A stretch of 51,732 nucleotides of DNA from Clostridia bacterium UC5.1-1D2 (GTDB taxonomy: Bacteria > Bacillota > Clostridia > Lachnospirales > Lachnospiraceae). A program made the position numbers and the translations under genes. The stretch is from positions 1-51,732 of the forward strand of contig BBZN01000030.1 of assembly GCA_001304855.1 (NCBI GenBank). Direction: 5' to 3'. Under the pieces are notes generated by a model. That model ran no database searches. It saw only the letters and a list, made by a program, of their open reading frames with translations, and was not told the DNA's origin. Below, in pieces: positions 8,939 through 17,409 of the stretch (the stretch's first letter is position 1; the number at the start of each line of letters is the position of its first letter).

Positions 8939-9280
8939 TTAAAGCTCCACAATGGCGGATAGCTGTTTCAGTATGTCATTCATGCGCCCCCACAGCTCGG
9001 CGTAGTCCTGTTGAAGCCCGGCAATCTCGTCCGGGTACACGCCATAGGTGTTGGCGTGAATCGCCACCTGATTCAGATTGTTGGAGCAACGCCGTTGCAG
9101 GGAAACCAGTTCCCGGACAGGCGAGAGGTCAACATGGAGGATATAGCCGTTTAAGGCCATCTTGCGGACAAAGGCGCTCATGTTGCGGACGCCTGCCTCG
9201 TCCATGCGGGCGTGGAGCTGTTCCAGTTCCTCCGGGGACACCATCACATAAAGCGGGATATTTCGCCTGCGGCGGGGCAT
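8939..9280 (-). CDS. mobC: MobC-like relaxosome protein of the ICE
   Basis: A 113-residue accessory protein that helps the relaxase at oriT. The N-terminus is a ribbon-helix-helix type DNA-binding segment (PLYVMVSPEELEQLHARMDE), followed by SAFVRKMALNGY and then the conserved NLNQVAIHANTYG segment seen in MobC proteins. It normally lies close to the relaxase; here 3 kb of R-M genes separates them. Its GTG/ATG region overlaps the end of the next upstream gene, so it is part of the T4SS operon. Confidence 0.8.
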   Translation of the reverse strand: MPRRRRNIPLYVMVSPEELEQLHARMDEAGVRNMSAFVRKMALNGYILHVDLSPVRELVSLQRRCSNNLNQVAIHANTYGVYPDEIAGLQQDYAELWGRMNDILKQLSAIVEL

Positions 9281-9462
9281 TACCGTTCCTCCCGCTCCCG
9301 GCTCCGCTTGTGGTGGGGCGGTTCCTTTACCTTATCCAGCGGCTTTTCCAGTTCCGGGGGAACCGGGGCGGGCGGCGTGTTGTTCAGCACACCGTCAATC
9401 ATGTTGTAATTCTGTTCAGCGGAGAGCTCCGCCGACTTCAAAGGGTTATCCTTTTCCTGCAT
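9280..9462 (-). CDS. DUF4316-like small ICE protein
   Basis: A 60-residue protein starting MQEKDNPLKSAELSAEQNYN, with the NYNMIDGVLNNTP core that recalls the DUF4316 family, and a proline- and charge-rich tail. The ATG at 9462 sits behind AGGAGGTATTTC; a longer upstream reading lacks a ribosome site. Its stop overlaps mobC. The function is unknown. Confidence 0.65.
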   Translation of the reverse strand: MQEKDNPLKSAELSAEQNYNMIDGVLNNTPPAPVPPELEKPLDKVKEPPHHKRSREREER

Positions 9463-9472
9463 GAAATACCTC

Positions 9473-9991
9473 CTATCTTTCCTCATGGGCGGGGCTGCTT
9501 TTCTTTGCGGGCGGTTCCTGATGATCCTTTGCCTGCTTCGAGCCCTTGCGGAGCTGGGCGGCAATCGAAAGTTTTTCTCTGCGCTCCGCCTGTAATTCCT
9601 GCATTATTTCAAACCGCTCTGCAAGCTGTTCCGGGGTCACAAAGTCTTTCAGCACATAGGAACCAAAATCCGGGTAAAACCAAGTCAGCCGTTTGCGCTC
9701 GGAGAAATGGCGGCTGTCCTCCCATTTTCCGAAGGCCTGCGTCTGTTCCTCCATGCGTTTTTTCAGGTCGGGATTTTTCCGGGAGGGTTTCAGTTCGTAG
9801 TCCTCCATCTGCTTGTCTGTCAACGGCTTTGCGTAAATCAGTTCGCCCCACGCCCGGAAGGCTTCCCCGGGTATGGGAATACGAAAATCACAGTCATAGT
9901 TTTTAATCTCCACGGGCTTGTTGTCGGGCGGTTCAGGGAACGTCCATATATCCACTGGCCGCTGTGTAGAGTAGTATTTATACCCGTCCAA
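9473..9991 (-). CDS. conserved ICE protein, unknown function
   Basis: About 172 residues starting at a TTG (MDGYKYYSTQRPVDIWTFPE) behind AAAGGAGG. It contains DFRIPIPGEAFRAWGELIYA and LTDKQMEDYELKPSRKNPD and ends in a charged, proline-rich tail. There is no membrane segment. It sits between a palindrome copy and the DUF4316-like gene in the transfer operon. I do not recognise the family; the context suggests an accessory role in conjugation or element maintenance. Confidence 0.6.
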   Translation of the reverse strand: MDGYKYYSTQRPVDIWTFPEPPDNKPVEIKNYDCDFRIPIPGEAFRAWGELIYAKPLTDKQMEDYELKPSRKNPDLKKRMEEQTQAFGKWEDSRHFSERKRLTWFYPDFGSYVLKDFVTPEQLAERFEIMQELQAERREKLSIAAQLRKGSKQAKDHQEPPAKKSSPAHEER

Positions 9992-10009
9992 ATCATTCCT
10001 CCTTTCCAG

Positions 10010-10032
10010 CCTCGGGCCAACTTGGCCCGAAG
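10010..10032. repeat. ICE palindrome copy 8
   Basis: CCTCGGGCCAA centre C TTGGCCCGAAG, 5 bp upstream of the AAAGGAGG site of the TTG-started gene. The remaining 110 bp to 10141 hold no gene. Confidence 0.9.
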
Positions 10033-10141
10033 TCCTTACTTGTTACGATTTACCCCACAAAACAGGGGCAAGACGCAGATTGATATTAAGACCGCTCAAA
10101 CCGGGTGCGGAAAGCCCGGAAACACAGGGGTTTTACAGGGC

Positions 10142-10519
10142 CTAATCGTAACGCCGCCCCCTGTTTTTCTCCCGCTTTTTCCGCATACGCGCCCGGCTCC
10201 GGCGGCGGTTGCCCTCGGCCTTGCAGGCTTCGGAACAGTAGGCTTGCCGTCCCTCGGGAATAAAGGCCCTCCCGCATACGGCACAGTGCCTTATTTCCGG
10301 CCCCGCTGCCTCCCCCGTAAGGGAGGTTTCCAGCACCGGGGCCAGAGGCAGCACCGCCGCCCGGAAGTAGCGGCACAGGCTCCCCGTCCACCATTTGCCG
10401 AGCATATAGCAGGGACAGTCCAGCGGGAGACAGCCGTATTCGCTGTCATAGTTGGCGCACATACCCGTAACCAGCCGCCGGATTGTTTTCCTCTCGTCAC
10501 GGGTCAGCTCCCGGCACAT
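10142..10519 (-). CDS. cysteine-rich VLP-domain protein
   Basis: A 125-residue protein with the Cys_rich_VLP signature: RELTRDERKTIRRLVTGMCA, then NYDSEYGCLPLDCPCYML and CRYFRAAVLPLAPVLE (the VLP motif). It is followed by a second zinc-ribbon-like part, HCAVCGRAFIPEGRQAYCS with a basic tail. It is presumably zinc- and nucleic-acid-binding; the role in ICEs is unknown. The start at 10519 overlaps the preceding stop (TGATG), and a palindrome copy lies 5 bp upstream of the start, inside the end of the previous gene. Confidence 0.75.
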   Translation of the reverse strand: MCRELTRDERKTIRRLVTGMCANYDSEYGCLPLDCPCYMLGKWWTGSLCRYFRAAVLPLAPVLETSLTGEAAGPEIRHCAVCGRAFIPEGRQAYCSEACKAEGNRRRSRARMRKKREKNRGRRYD

Positions 10520-10694
10520 CACCGCTTCGGGCCAACTTGGCCCGAAGTCCTGCGGGGCTCCACAATCAGGGTGCGCCGCTTCTTCCTGCAATCGCCGCCG
10601 CGCTCCCGGCAGGCAGGGCAGGGCTCCGGGTCGTGCCGGGAGGGCCGGGGAACCTGCTTCATCATTCGCTCATAGGGGCTGTCTGTAAATTCAT
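10519..10694 (-). CDS. small ICE protein ending in the palindrome-encoded tail
   Basis: About 57 residues: FTDSPYERMMKQVPRPSRHD, a PCPACRERGGDC cysteine cluster, and a C-terminal TSGQVGPKR encoded by a palindrome copy. FTDSPYERMMKQVPR is a pattern I associate with small proteins of this ICE family. The likely ATG at 10694 needs one extra T in AATTTACAG to enter frame; otherwise initiation is at the internal ATG pair. It overlaps the DUF4366 stop and the next start, so all three are translationally coupled. Confidence 0.6.
10525..10547. repeat. ICE palindrome copy 9
   Basis: Perfect-arm version, read in frame as TSGQVGPK at the end of the small coupled gene and lying 5 bp before the next start. 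Confidence 0.92.
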
Positions 10695-11356
10695 TCCATG
10701 TCCTCCTTCCCCTGTTCGTCTCCTTCCTCCGGCTCGTCCTCGTCCCACGGCGGAAGGTCGCTGTCACCGTCCGGCTCGTCCCCTTCTTCCTCAAAGTCGA
10801 TTTCTTCCTCGTCCAGATCGGGGGCCTGATGTTTCGGGCGGTAAATCTTGAAGTACCAGCCGGCCCCGCCGCCGATGACCGCCACGGCCAGCACCAGAAG
10901 GATTGTTCCGATGGGACTGTCTTTCTTTTCGGGCTCCGGGGCGGGGGCGGGTTCCTGCTCGTCGGCGGGCTCCTGCGGCGCAGGTGTGGGCTCCGGTTCC
11001 GGCTCCACCGTCTCGGGCTCCTTCTCACTTTGCGCGAGGGAGAGCAAATCCTTTTCCGTCACAGCGTCGAGGAAATAGACGTTTTCGCTTGTGCGCTGTT
11101 TGTCAATGACCAGAAAGAAAACGTGCTCGTCCGGGGTCTGAATGGTATAAAACTCTTTTCCGTCCTCGTCGGTGGCGTTGTCAACCACTGTGCCGGTTCC
11201 CTCCGGGGTGAAGGGCTTCGCGGTGGTGGTTTCCTCCTGTGCGGGCGGTTCCTCTGTGGGCTCGGTACTCTGCGCGTAGGCCGGAAGGGTAAAGACAGGG
11301 AGGCAGAGAAAAACGGCGGCCAGCGCCGCCGCCATACGGGATTTAGTTTTCATCAT
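10691..11356 (-). CDS. DUF4366 membrane-anchored T4SS protein
   Basis: A 221-residue protein with a signal peptide (MMKTKSRMAAALAAVFLCLP to AYAQ). Next comes a proline/threonine-rich linker, the DUF4366 core (KEFYTIQTPDEHVFFLVIDK, ENVYFLDAVTEKDLLSLAQ), a second proline/acid-rich linker and one membrane helix near residue 165 (IGTILLVLAVAVIGGGAGWY). A strongly acidic cytosolic tail ends it. The start overlaps the end of the DUF4315 gene behind GGAGGAACC. It probably sits at the cell surface as part of the transfer machine; the precise role is unknown. Confidence 0.85.
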   Translation of the reverse strand: MMKTKSRMAAALAAVFLCLPVFTLPAYAQSTEPTEEPPAQEETTTAKPFTPEGTGTVVDNATDEDGKEFYTIQTPDEHVFFLVIDKQRTSENVYFLDAVTEKDLLSLAQSEKEPETVEPEPEPTPAPQEPADEQEPAPAPEPEKKDSPIGTILLVLAVAVIGGGAGWYFKIYRPKHQAPDLDEEEIDFEEEGDEPDGDSDLPPWDEDEPEEGDEQGKEDME

Positions 11357-11609
11357 CAGCGGGTTCCTCCTTTCTTTCGCCGGACTTCGGGCCAACTTGG
11401 CCCGAAGCGGAAGGGGCCTTTTTCTGCTCCTTCAGGAAGTCGGCCAGCGCGGCGGGCGTCAGGTTGAGAGAACGCACCAGCTCCACAATCTCCGTGTTTT
11501 CCAGTTCGGTTTTCTGGCGTTCCAGCTCCCGGAGCCGGGCCTGCTGTTCGCTGATTTTCGCCTTGACCTTCTCAATCTCGGCGCATACCTTGTCAATTTT
11601 ACTGCTCAT
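11343..11609 (-). CDS. DUF4315 coiled-coil protein
   Basis: An 88-residue protein starting MSSKIDKVCAEIEKVKAKIS, almost entirely coiled coil, with the DUF4315 pattern IVELVRSLNLTPAALADFL. Its C-terminal 20 residues (SASGQVGPKSGERKEE...) come from a palindrome copy and read-through into the DUF4366 start. The family core is therefore complete before the tail. The tail may be an accident of repeat insertion. It overlaps the CD1108-like stop by four bases. Confidence 0.8.
   Translation of the reverse strand: MSSKIDKVCAEIEKVKAKISEQQARLRELERQKTELENTEIVELVRSLNLTPAALADFLKEQKKAPSASGQVGPKSGERKEEPADDEN
11385..11407. repeat. ICE palindrome copy 10
   Basis: Perfect-arm version inside the 3' end of the DUF4315 gene, read as SGQVGPKS, and 29 bp upstream of the DUF4366 start. 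Confidence 0.92.
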
Positions 11610-13413
11610 GCAAAACCTCCTTTTTCAGTTGAGCCGCCCGAAGGCGTAAAAATGTTCCTGCCAGTAGGATGTGCTGATACTGGCGTATTTGATGGGGTCG
11701 CCACAGTGATCATCATATTGTCGCCCACATAAATGCCGACGTGGGAGACAGGCCCGGCACTGTCATAGGTGCGGGTAAAGAAAATCAGATCTCCGGGCCG
11801 GGCTTCGCTCTTTGGAATAATGGCGCATTGGTTGTAAATCCCGGTTGCGTGGTGCGGGGCAGGTTGTAAACGCCGGAATGGGTGTATACCCAGCACACGA
11901 AGCCCGAACAGTCAAAACTTGTGCTCGGGGAGCTCCCGCCCCACACATAAGGGTAGCCCAGGTACTTTTCCGCCTCGGCAATCAGGGCGGCAAAATCCGG
12001 GTCGGTCAGGGCCTCCCCCGGTATCTCGTAGGAAGGGCCGGGGTCGGTATCTCCGCCCGTGTAGATGTTATCCCACAGATAGGCTTATTGCCCTTCGTCC
12101 ACATGGTAGCCGAATAGAGCTCCTTTTGGTCGGCGGTCAGCCGCTCGTTGATAACCACGGGCAGGGTACGGTTTTCAGGGTGACAGTGAGAATGTAATAC
12201 TCGTAGGGGACTTCATAGGTGTCCGTATGGCTGTTGCCTTCCTCGTCCGTCCATGTATCGGTTTCCGTGCGGTAACGGATTTCCACCGTCTCGGTCAGGG
12301 TCAGCTTATACTGCGCGTCAAACACGGCTTGAAGCTCCCCCTGCACCTCGGCGCGGGTGTAGAACTGGAATTTTGCGGTTAGGTAGGAGGCCAGCTCATA
12401 GGGATTGTGTCCCACCTCGTCCACCTGATAGCGGTACTCGTCATAGCCGGAATGGGTGCTCTCGATATTGGCGATTTCATCCGCAATCGCCCGTTCTAAA
12501 GCCGTGTAGTCCTCGTCGGCCCCTAACAGGTCGCTGTCCTCGGAGCCGTAGGAAGTGCCTAAAACAGCGTTCATGGCCCCGCCCCCAATCATGCCGGGGA
12601 GGAGGATAGAGCGCCCACCAGCAGCATGACCACCAGAAGGACGGCAAGCACAATCAGGACGCCGACCGGGTGACGTTTCACAAAGAGGGCCACACGCCGG
12701 GCCAGTCTTTCCGTGGTAACGGCGGTTTTCTCCGCCGCCTTTGCGCCCTGCTTCGCCGCCTCCCGCGCCCGCTTGGCGTACTCCCGTTTGAGTTTCCACT
12801 TCTGCGAGAAGCGGGACAGGGGATTGCTGTATAGCTCCGGGTATTCCTGCGCGGCGGTGTGAAACGCATAGTCCGCACTGGCCCGGATTTCTTTTTTCTC
12901 CCACTTCACCACGCTTCGGGCGTGGCGGGTACTCCACCGCCTTTTAGCAAACCGGGACACCTTGCGGATACCTGTCTCGGCCACAAGCTCGGATTTGTGG
13001 GCTCCTTCCACGCCTACATTTTCATGTTCCACTTCATGTATCTTGTTATGGGCGTAAATCCATGCCCCGGTGCGGGCGCTTCGGGCCAGCCTGCGGGGGA
13101 TACCGGGCTCTTTAGGCGGCTTCTGTGCGTCCAGCTTGGCGCGGGCTTTCCCGAGCTTTTCCCCGGCCTTATCGGCCCGCGCCTTTGCCTTTTCCGTCTT
13201 TTTTCCTTCCCGTGTCTGCGGCCCGGCACTGTCTGTTTCTCCGGGGTCTGCTCCATTCCGGGCCTCCCCGGCGCTGTCTCCGGGCGGCGGCTCCCCTTCA
13301 CGGCGGAGCCGTTCCGAGGGCCGGGGCCGCTCTTTATCCTGCCGAAATTTCTTCTGCTTCGGCTTCGGGCCAACTTGGCCCGAAGTGTCCCGGTCATACG
13401 CCCGCCGCTTCAT
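11606..13413 (-). CDS. CD1107/CD1108-like T4SS protein with NlpC/P60 domain (four apparent frameshifts)
   Basis: A peptidoglycan hydrolase that would open the wall for the transfer channel. Order: charged N-terminus with palindrome-encoded SGQVGPK, basic helical region, membrane helix (HPVGVLIVLAVLLVVMLLVG), VirB8-like middle (YRYQVDEVGHNPYELASYLT, VQGELQAVFDAQYKL), C-terminal NlpC/P60. The catalytic Cys is in SFDCSGFVCWVYTH; the His is in GPVSHVGIYVGDN. Four one-base losses split it, at about 12605 (C/T run), 12160 (AAAA), 12080 (CC) and 11850. As written, the Cys and His lie in different frames. Restoring one base at each gives one protein of about 600 residues. Confidence 0.82.
13363..13385. 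repeat. ICE palindrome copy 11
   Basis: Perfect-arm version inside the N-terminus of the CD1107-like gene, read as DTSGQVGPKPK ten codons after its ATG. Confidence 0.92.
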
Positions 13414-15773
13414 CTTTCAAATCCTCCGGTCGGGTGGTCAGGAGACGGTAAATCTCGGTATTCTGCGGGAACCTGTCGGAGAATGGGATAATCACATTTC
13501 CGAAGAATAAGAGCCCTTCGCCGCTGTTGCTGTTGGTGACAAAGGATAACTGGGTAGGGCTGATCCCTAACTGCTTCGCCAAATCTTCCGGTCGCCCTGG
13601 GCCTGCGATAGCATAACAAGAAAGTCGCTGTTTTCAAAGATGTTCTCAATCTCCCTGCTTGCCAAAAGGTCTTTGACGTTCTGTGTGAGTGCCGAGGGAA
13701 CGCAGAATTTCTTCCGTAGCATTTTCCAGACGGTCACGCAGTAGGAGGCCGTGAGCTCGTCCTTCAAGAGCAGATGGAACTCGTCAAAGTAGCACCATGT
13801 AGCCGTTCCCTGTGCAAAGTTAGCCGACACCTGCGAATTGACTAAATCCTGCATAATCAGCATGGCGATTGTCCGCAGGCCCGCCCCGAGCTTCTTTAGG
13901 TCGAGGCAGACAAGGCGGCTTGACAGGTCAACGTCGGTTTCATGGTTGAATACGTTCAGGGAGCCCGACACATAGATTTCCAGCGAGGTTGCCAGCCGCG
14001 CCGCTTCCGGCTCCGCCTGTTTGCACAGGAGCGTATACAGGTCTTGGAGTATCGGCATTTTAGCCGCGCCGGGGTCTTGCAGATAGTCCCGGTACATGAG
14101 CCGCACACAGCGGTCAATGACTGTCCGCTCCACGGGTTGTAGCCCGTCCTTGCCGCCCACAATCAGCTCCATCAGCGAGAGAATGAAGTCCGCTTTTAGC
14201 GCCATTGGGTTTTCTTCGCCGCTGTCTAAATCGGCAATCAGGCTCATAGGGTTGATGTGGTGCGGGCTGTTGGGCGCAATCTCCACCACCTGCCCGCCGA
14301 GCCGCCGCACCAGCGGCGAGTATTCCCCCATCGGGTCTACAATCAGGATTTTGTCATTGGTGGCAAGGAATACATTCACAAGCTCCCGCTTGGCGGCAAA
14401 GGATTTTCCACTTCCCGGCACTCCGAGGAAAAGCCCGTTGGGGTTCTTTAACTTCTTTCGGTTTGCATGATGATGTTATGGGAAAGTGCGTTCAGGCCAT
14501 AATAGATAGCCTCCCCGTCCATGCGGAGCTCTTGAGTCAGGAAGGGAATGAAAATCGCGGTGCTGCTCGTTGTCAGGCCCCGCTGGATTTCCACGGCGTT
14601 ACAGCCGAGGGGGAGGGAGGATAAAAAGCCCTGTTCCTGCTGGAAGTCCAGCCGCCGGATTGTGCAGTTGTATTTCTGCGTGATACCCGAAACTGTGAAA
14701 ATCTCGATTTCAAGCTGTTCCCGCGTGGGGGCCATGTTGACAATCAGGAAGGTTAAAAGAAACATTCTCTCGTTGCGGCTCTGCAAATCCTCCAGCAGGG
14801 TCTTTGCGTCCTTGCTGAACGTCACAAGGTCGGGCGGGAGAATGTCCATGTCGTAGCCCGAGCGGACAGCTTTTTTCTGTTCCTCCATCTTCATTTTGTC
14901 AATGTCCGAGAGCTTGCCCTTGATGGTCTTGATGGCTTTTGACTGGTCTACCGTCTGAATGTGCATGGTGACGGTCATTTCCGTGTCCAGCTCCAGAAGC
15001 TCCGCAAGCAGTTTATCGGAGAGCTCCGAGGCGGTTATCTGCAAATAAGAGGCCGCGCCCCACGTTGCCCCCACCTTGAAGAACCGGCCCCGGCGGAAGT
15101 CATAGCTGGTCGGGGCGATAAAGTCTTTTGTCGTCATGCCTGTCTGCGGTATCTGTTCCCAAGTAAATGTGAAGGGCTCCCGGCCTCCGGGGTGGAGCTG
15201 GCCGTGAAGGATTTCCAGACGCTCCCGCCCGGGGAGGGGCCGCGACTGGACGCCTAACTGTTTGAAGTTCCCTATAATGTCGGCCTCAATCCGTTCCAGC
15301 CGGGGCCGCGCCGCCTTCACGCTGTCCGCCGGGACGCCGAAGGTTATCAGCTTCGTGCGGACAATGCCGTTGTTGCTTTTGGCAATCTGGTTTTCCAGCA
15401 TTTCCACATACTCGGCCCGGATACTGTCAAACTCGTCATGCCTCGGGGCGATATTCACGGTGTACTTGCTTTCAGGCCGGGAACGGTGGTTGATGAAGGA
15501 AAGCTGGAAGGGCAGGGCGCTGTCAAAGTAGTTCAGGAAGGAGCTCCACCCGTCAAAGATGGCCGACTGATCTTCGGCCTGCGCGAGCTGGTAGTTGATG
15601 TCCTCAAACTCCACCGTCTTTGTGTAAACGCCGTTGTTCAAGCGGCACACGCCGTCCCGGAACATTTCCCGGAACGGGATTGTCTGCTGTGCGGTCTGCG
15701 GCCCCGCCTGTTTCCGGCTCTTATCGCCCACCCGCTTGGGCGCGGCCTGTTTTGCCTCTTTTCCTTTTCGCAA
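13394..15773 (-). CDS. VirB4/TraE-type T4SS ATPase (two apparent frameshifts)
   Basis: The ATPase that powers the conjugation channel at the inner face of the membrane. The TTG at 15773 follows AAAGGAGG. N-terminal VirB4 domain: GVYTKTVEFEDINYQLAQ; ATPase domain Walker A GVPGSGKSFAAKRE, Walker B region ATWCYFDEFHLLL, then FCVPSALTQNVKDLLAS and DFLVMLSQAQGDR. One G is missing at ATGCAAACC (about 14463; restores NRKKLKNPNGLFLG). One T is missing in ATTTGG (about 13585; restores KILAKQLGIS). With both restored the protein is about 790 residues, the usual family length. The stop overlaps the CD1107-like start. Confidence 0.92.
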
Positions 15774-16155
15774 TCCTTGTACCTCCTTTCGGTGTGTCCT
15801 CCGGCTTCGGGCCAACTTGGCCCGAAGCGCCGGGGCCGCTCCATGCGGCATAGAAATTTTCAGTCTTGTAGGGCCGGACTTGGGGCCAGAGGAACCGGGC
15901 CCGGATATAGTTTCGCAGTATCTTTTCAAAGGGGAGGCCGTCACGCTCGAACATGGCAAAGAAGAAAAATGGGAGCATGAGGCCAATCATCAGGAACAGC
16001 GCGGGGCTGCTGCCGATGACGGGGCGGGTCAGCAGATAGACGGGGATTCCCACCGCCGCCGCACCCGAGAAACAAATAAGCTGGCGCTTCGTCAAGTTGA
16101 AGGCCAGCTTGGTCTTTACTTTGGATAAATCTTTCGGAACCTGCACATAGGGCAA
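15721..16155 (-). CDS. PrgI-family T4SS membrane protein
   Basis: A 144-residue reading starting MPYVQVPKDLSKVKTKLAFN, with two membrane helices (LICFSGAAAVGIPVYLL and ALFLMIGLMLPFFFFAMFE), the standard PrgI layout directly upstream of VirB4. The conserved part ends near FLWPQVRPYKTENFY. The last 40 residues come from a palindrome copy (GASGQVGPKPED) and overlap into the VirB4 start by 53 bp, so they are probably not functionally constrained. Confidence 0.88.
   Translation of the reverse strand: MPYVQVPKDLSKVKTKLAFNLTKRQLICFSGAAAVGIPVYLLTRPVIGSSPALFLMIGLMLPFFFFAMFERDGLPFEKILRNYIRARFLWPQVRPYKTENFYAAWSGPGASGQVGPKPEDTPKGGTRIAKRKRGKTGRAQAGGR
15805..15827. repeat. ICE palindrome copy 12
   Basis: Perfect-arm version inside the 3' tail of the PrgI gene, read as SGQVGPK, 32 bp upstream of the VirB4 start. 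Confidence 0.92.
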
Positions 16156-16177
16156 AGCTCAAAACCTCCTTTCATCA

Positions 16178-16200
16178 CTTCGGGCCAACTTGGCCCGAAG
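16178..16200. repeat. ICE palindrome copy 13
   Basis: Perfect-arm version between the DUF7007 stop and the PrgI ribosome site. Confidence 0.92.
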
Positions 16201-16203
16201 CGG

Positions 16204-16602
16204 TTATCGTGTTTCGCCCCGGGCCGCGTCCTGCCGGACAGCGGGCCGGGCGGTTTCCCTCCCGCGTGTCCGCGCCCTCCAATATGCGGGATTGTGCTCC
16301 CGGAGGGATTGGTTGATGTTTTCTTCAAACGCTTCCTTGTTTCTGATCCGGTCGGGGATTTTCCAGAGCCGCTTATCCAGCAGTTCCCGGAAAACAACTT
16401 CCTCCTGTGTATCTTCCTCAAAGCAGAGATAGCCGCCCTGCCGGAACCCGCATTTTTTAGCGGCGGGGGAGAGAAAAGCCGCCACCTCCTTTGAAACCAT
16501 TGTCCCGCCGTGGCTGGCGGTGCTTATCAGAAAGACGCCCGGACAGAGAATATCACAGACCTGCACACGGCCCCACGGCGATATATCCGGCTTTCGGTAC
16601 AT
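16204..16602 (-). CDS. DUF7007-domain ICE protein
   Basis: A 132-residue soluble protein. The DUF7007 pattern is present: SPWGRVQVCD, GVFLISTASHGGTMV, SPAAKKCGFRQGGYLCFEED. It continues with a helical tail containing LREHNPAYWRAR. The start follows GGAAAGGAGGAC. It lies between PrgI and SpoVG genes with a palindrome copy on each side. The function is unknown; conservation in transfer operons suggests a role in or around conjugation. Confidence 0.75.
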   Translation of the reverse strand: MYRKPDISPWGRVQVCDILCPGVFLISTASHGGTMVSKEVAAFLSPAAKKCGFRQGGYLCFEEDTQEEVVFRELLDKRLWKIPDRIRNKEAFEENINQSLREHNPAYWRARTRGRETARPAVRQDAARGETR

Positions 16603-16628
16603 GGGCTGTCCTCCTTTCCGCCGGGGAA

Positions 16629-16651
16629 CCTCGGGCCAACTTGGCCCGAAG
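16629..16651. repeat. ICE palindrome copy 14
   Basis: CCTCGGGCCAA centre C TTGGCCCGAAG, filling the gap between the SpoVG stop and the DUF7007 gene. Confidence 0.92.
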
Positions 16652-16653
16652 CG

Positions 16654-17127
16654 TTACCGCTCCGCCGCCTTCGCTGGCTTTTCCTTCGGGGTTCGGGCGG
16701 CGTTCTCCTTTGCCGCCTTCTTCGTTCCGGCCTCCAACTGGCCCTTGATGGACGCCTTTTCCGGGGGCGGGGCCTGCCGGGCGGCGGCAATCCGGGCCTG
16801 TAACTTTTCTATCTCCTGTTGGTACGCCTCCAAAATTGCCCCGTGAAGTTCCTCCCGGAACTCCTTCGTGATGGGCTTCACCGTGTCCCGGTAGCCTGTC
16901 CGGCTGCTCTTGTCCGGCTTGCTCGGCATACCCACATACAGGCCCTTGTCACTCTGTAAAATCTTGAAGTCCTCCACCACAAAGCAGTCGTTGAGCTTCA
17001 CGGTGGCGAAGCCCACCAGATTTTTGATGGGGTCAATAGGCCGGGCGGTCACGTCCAGCTTTAAGCCGGAGCCGCCGGGGGCCTCCCGTTCCGGGGCCTG
17101 CGCGCCCGTGGTCTTTTCCTCACTCAT
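16654..17127 (-). CDS. spoVG: SpoVG-family protein
   Basis: The conserved SpoVG core is LKLDVTARPIDPIKNLVGFA, VKLNDCFVVEDFKILQSD, GLYVGMPSKPDKSSRTGYRD and IVKPITKEFREELH-like end (PITKEFREELHGAILEAYQ). SpoVG proteins bind RNA or DNA and act as global modulators. A C-terminal lysine/alanine-rich tail follows. The start at 17127 has AGGAGG eight bases upstream. The same frame is open upstream, so a longer fusion with the preceding gene cannot be excluded. Confidence 0.85.
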   Translation of the reverse strand: MSEEKTTGAQAPEREAPGGSGLKLDVTARPIDPIKNLVGFATVKLNDCFVVEDFKILQSDKGLYVGMPSKPDKSSRTGYRDTVKPITKEFREELHGAILEAYQQEIEKLQARIAAARQAPPPEKASIKGQLEAGTKKAAKENAARTPKEKPAKAAER

Positions 17128-17355
17128 TGTCATTTCCTCCTTTCCGGGCCGGGGAAGAACCTCCCCGCCCTCGTAGCGGTAGCCTGCCCGCCTGATTGCG
17201 GCCAGCGTGTCCGCAGACACATTTCCGTTTAACTGAATATCCGTGTCGGCCATGAAGCGCAGGGTGTCCGCCTCGGTAAAATCCTCCGCCAGTTTTCCAT
17301 GCCATAGCGGCTGAATACTCCCGTCCGAGGCTACCCCGTACCGTCTCGGGGCCAT
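17128..17355 (-). CDS. short ICE protein upstream of and in frame with SpoVG
   Basis: About 76 residues starting MAPRRYGVASDGSIQPLWHG, with KLAEDFTEADTLRFMADTD and IRRAGYRYEGGEVLP. It has no stop codon before the SpoVG ATG. It is therefore either the N-terminal part of a 233-residue fusion or a separate gene whose stop (GGNDNE in the next frame) is hidden by one missing base in a C/G run near 17145. The strong internal ribosome site favours two proteins. The family is not recognised. Confidence 0.5.
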
Positions 17356-17376
17356 AGCCTCACCTCGTTTCTGAAA

Positions 17377-17399
17377 CCTCGGGCCAACTTGGCCCGAAG
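17377..17399. repeat. ICE palindrome copy 15
   Basis: CCTCGGGCCAA centre C TTGGCCCGAAG, between the VirB6-like stop and the next gene. It is the last copy before element A. Confidence 0.92.
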
Positions 17400-17409
17400 C
17401 TCCGCCTTA

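Noticed and set aside
10519..11028. Long Arg/Pro-rich minus-strand frame (10519-11028) as one protein
   Set aside because: Only its last 57 codons look like a real small ICE protein; the rest is an out-of-frame shadow of DUF4366.
9707..11467. Long open frames on the plus strand opposite the T4SS genes (for example 9707-10675 and 10829-11467)
   Set aside because: They mirror GC-rich coding DNA, have low-complexity Arg/Pro/Gly composition, no ribosome sites and no recognisable domains; the minus-strand genes explain the region.
13394..15773. VirB4 as two or three separate genes
   Set aside because: The breaks fall in short homopolymers inside conserved motifs (before Walker A and before the C-terminal KQLGIS segment); one base each restores a single normal-length ATPase.
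16654..17355. A genuine 233-residue fusion of the upstream protein with SpoVG
   Set aside because: A strong ribosome site at the right distance from the SpoVG ATG and a plausible hidden stop favour two genes, though fusion is not excluded.
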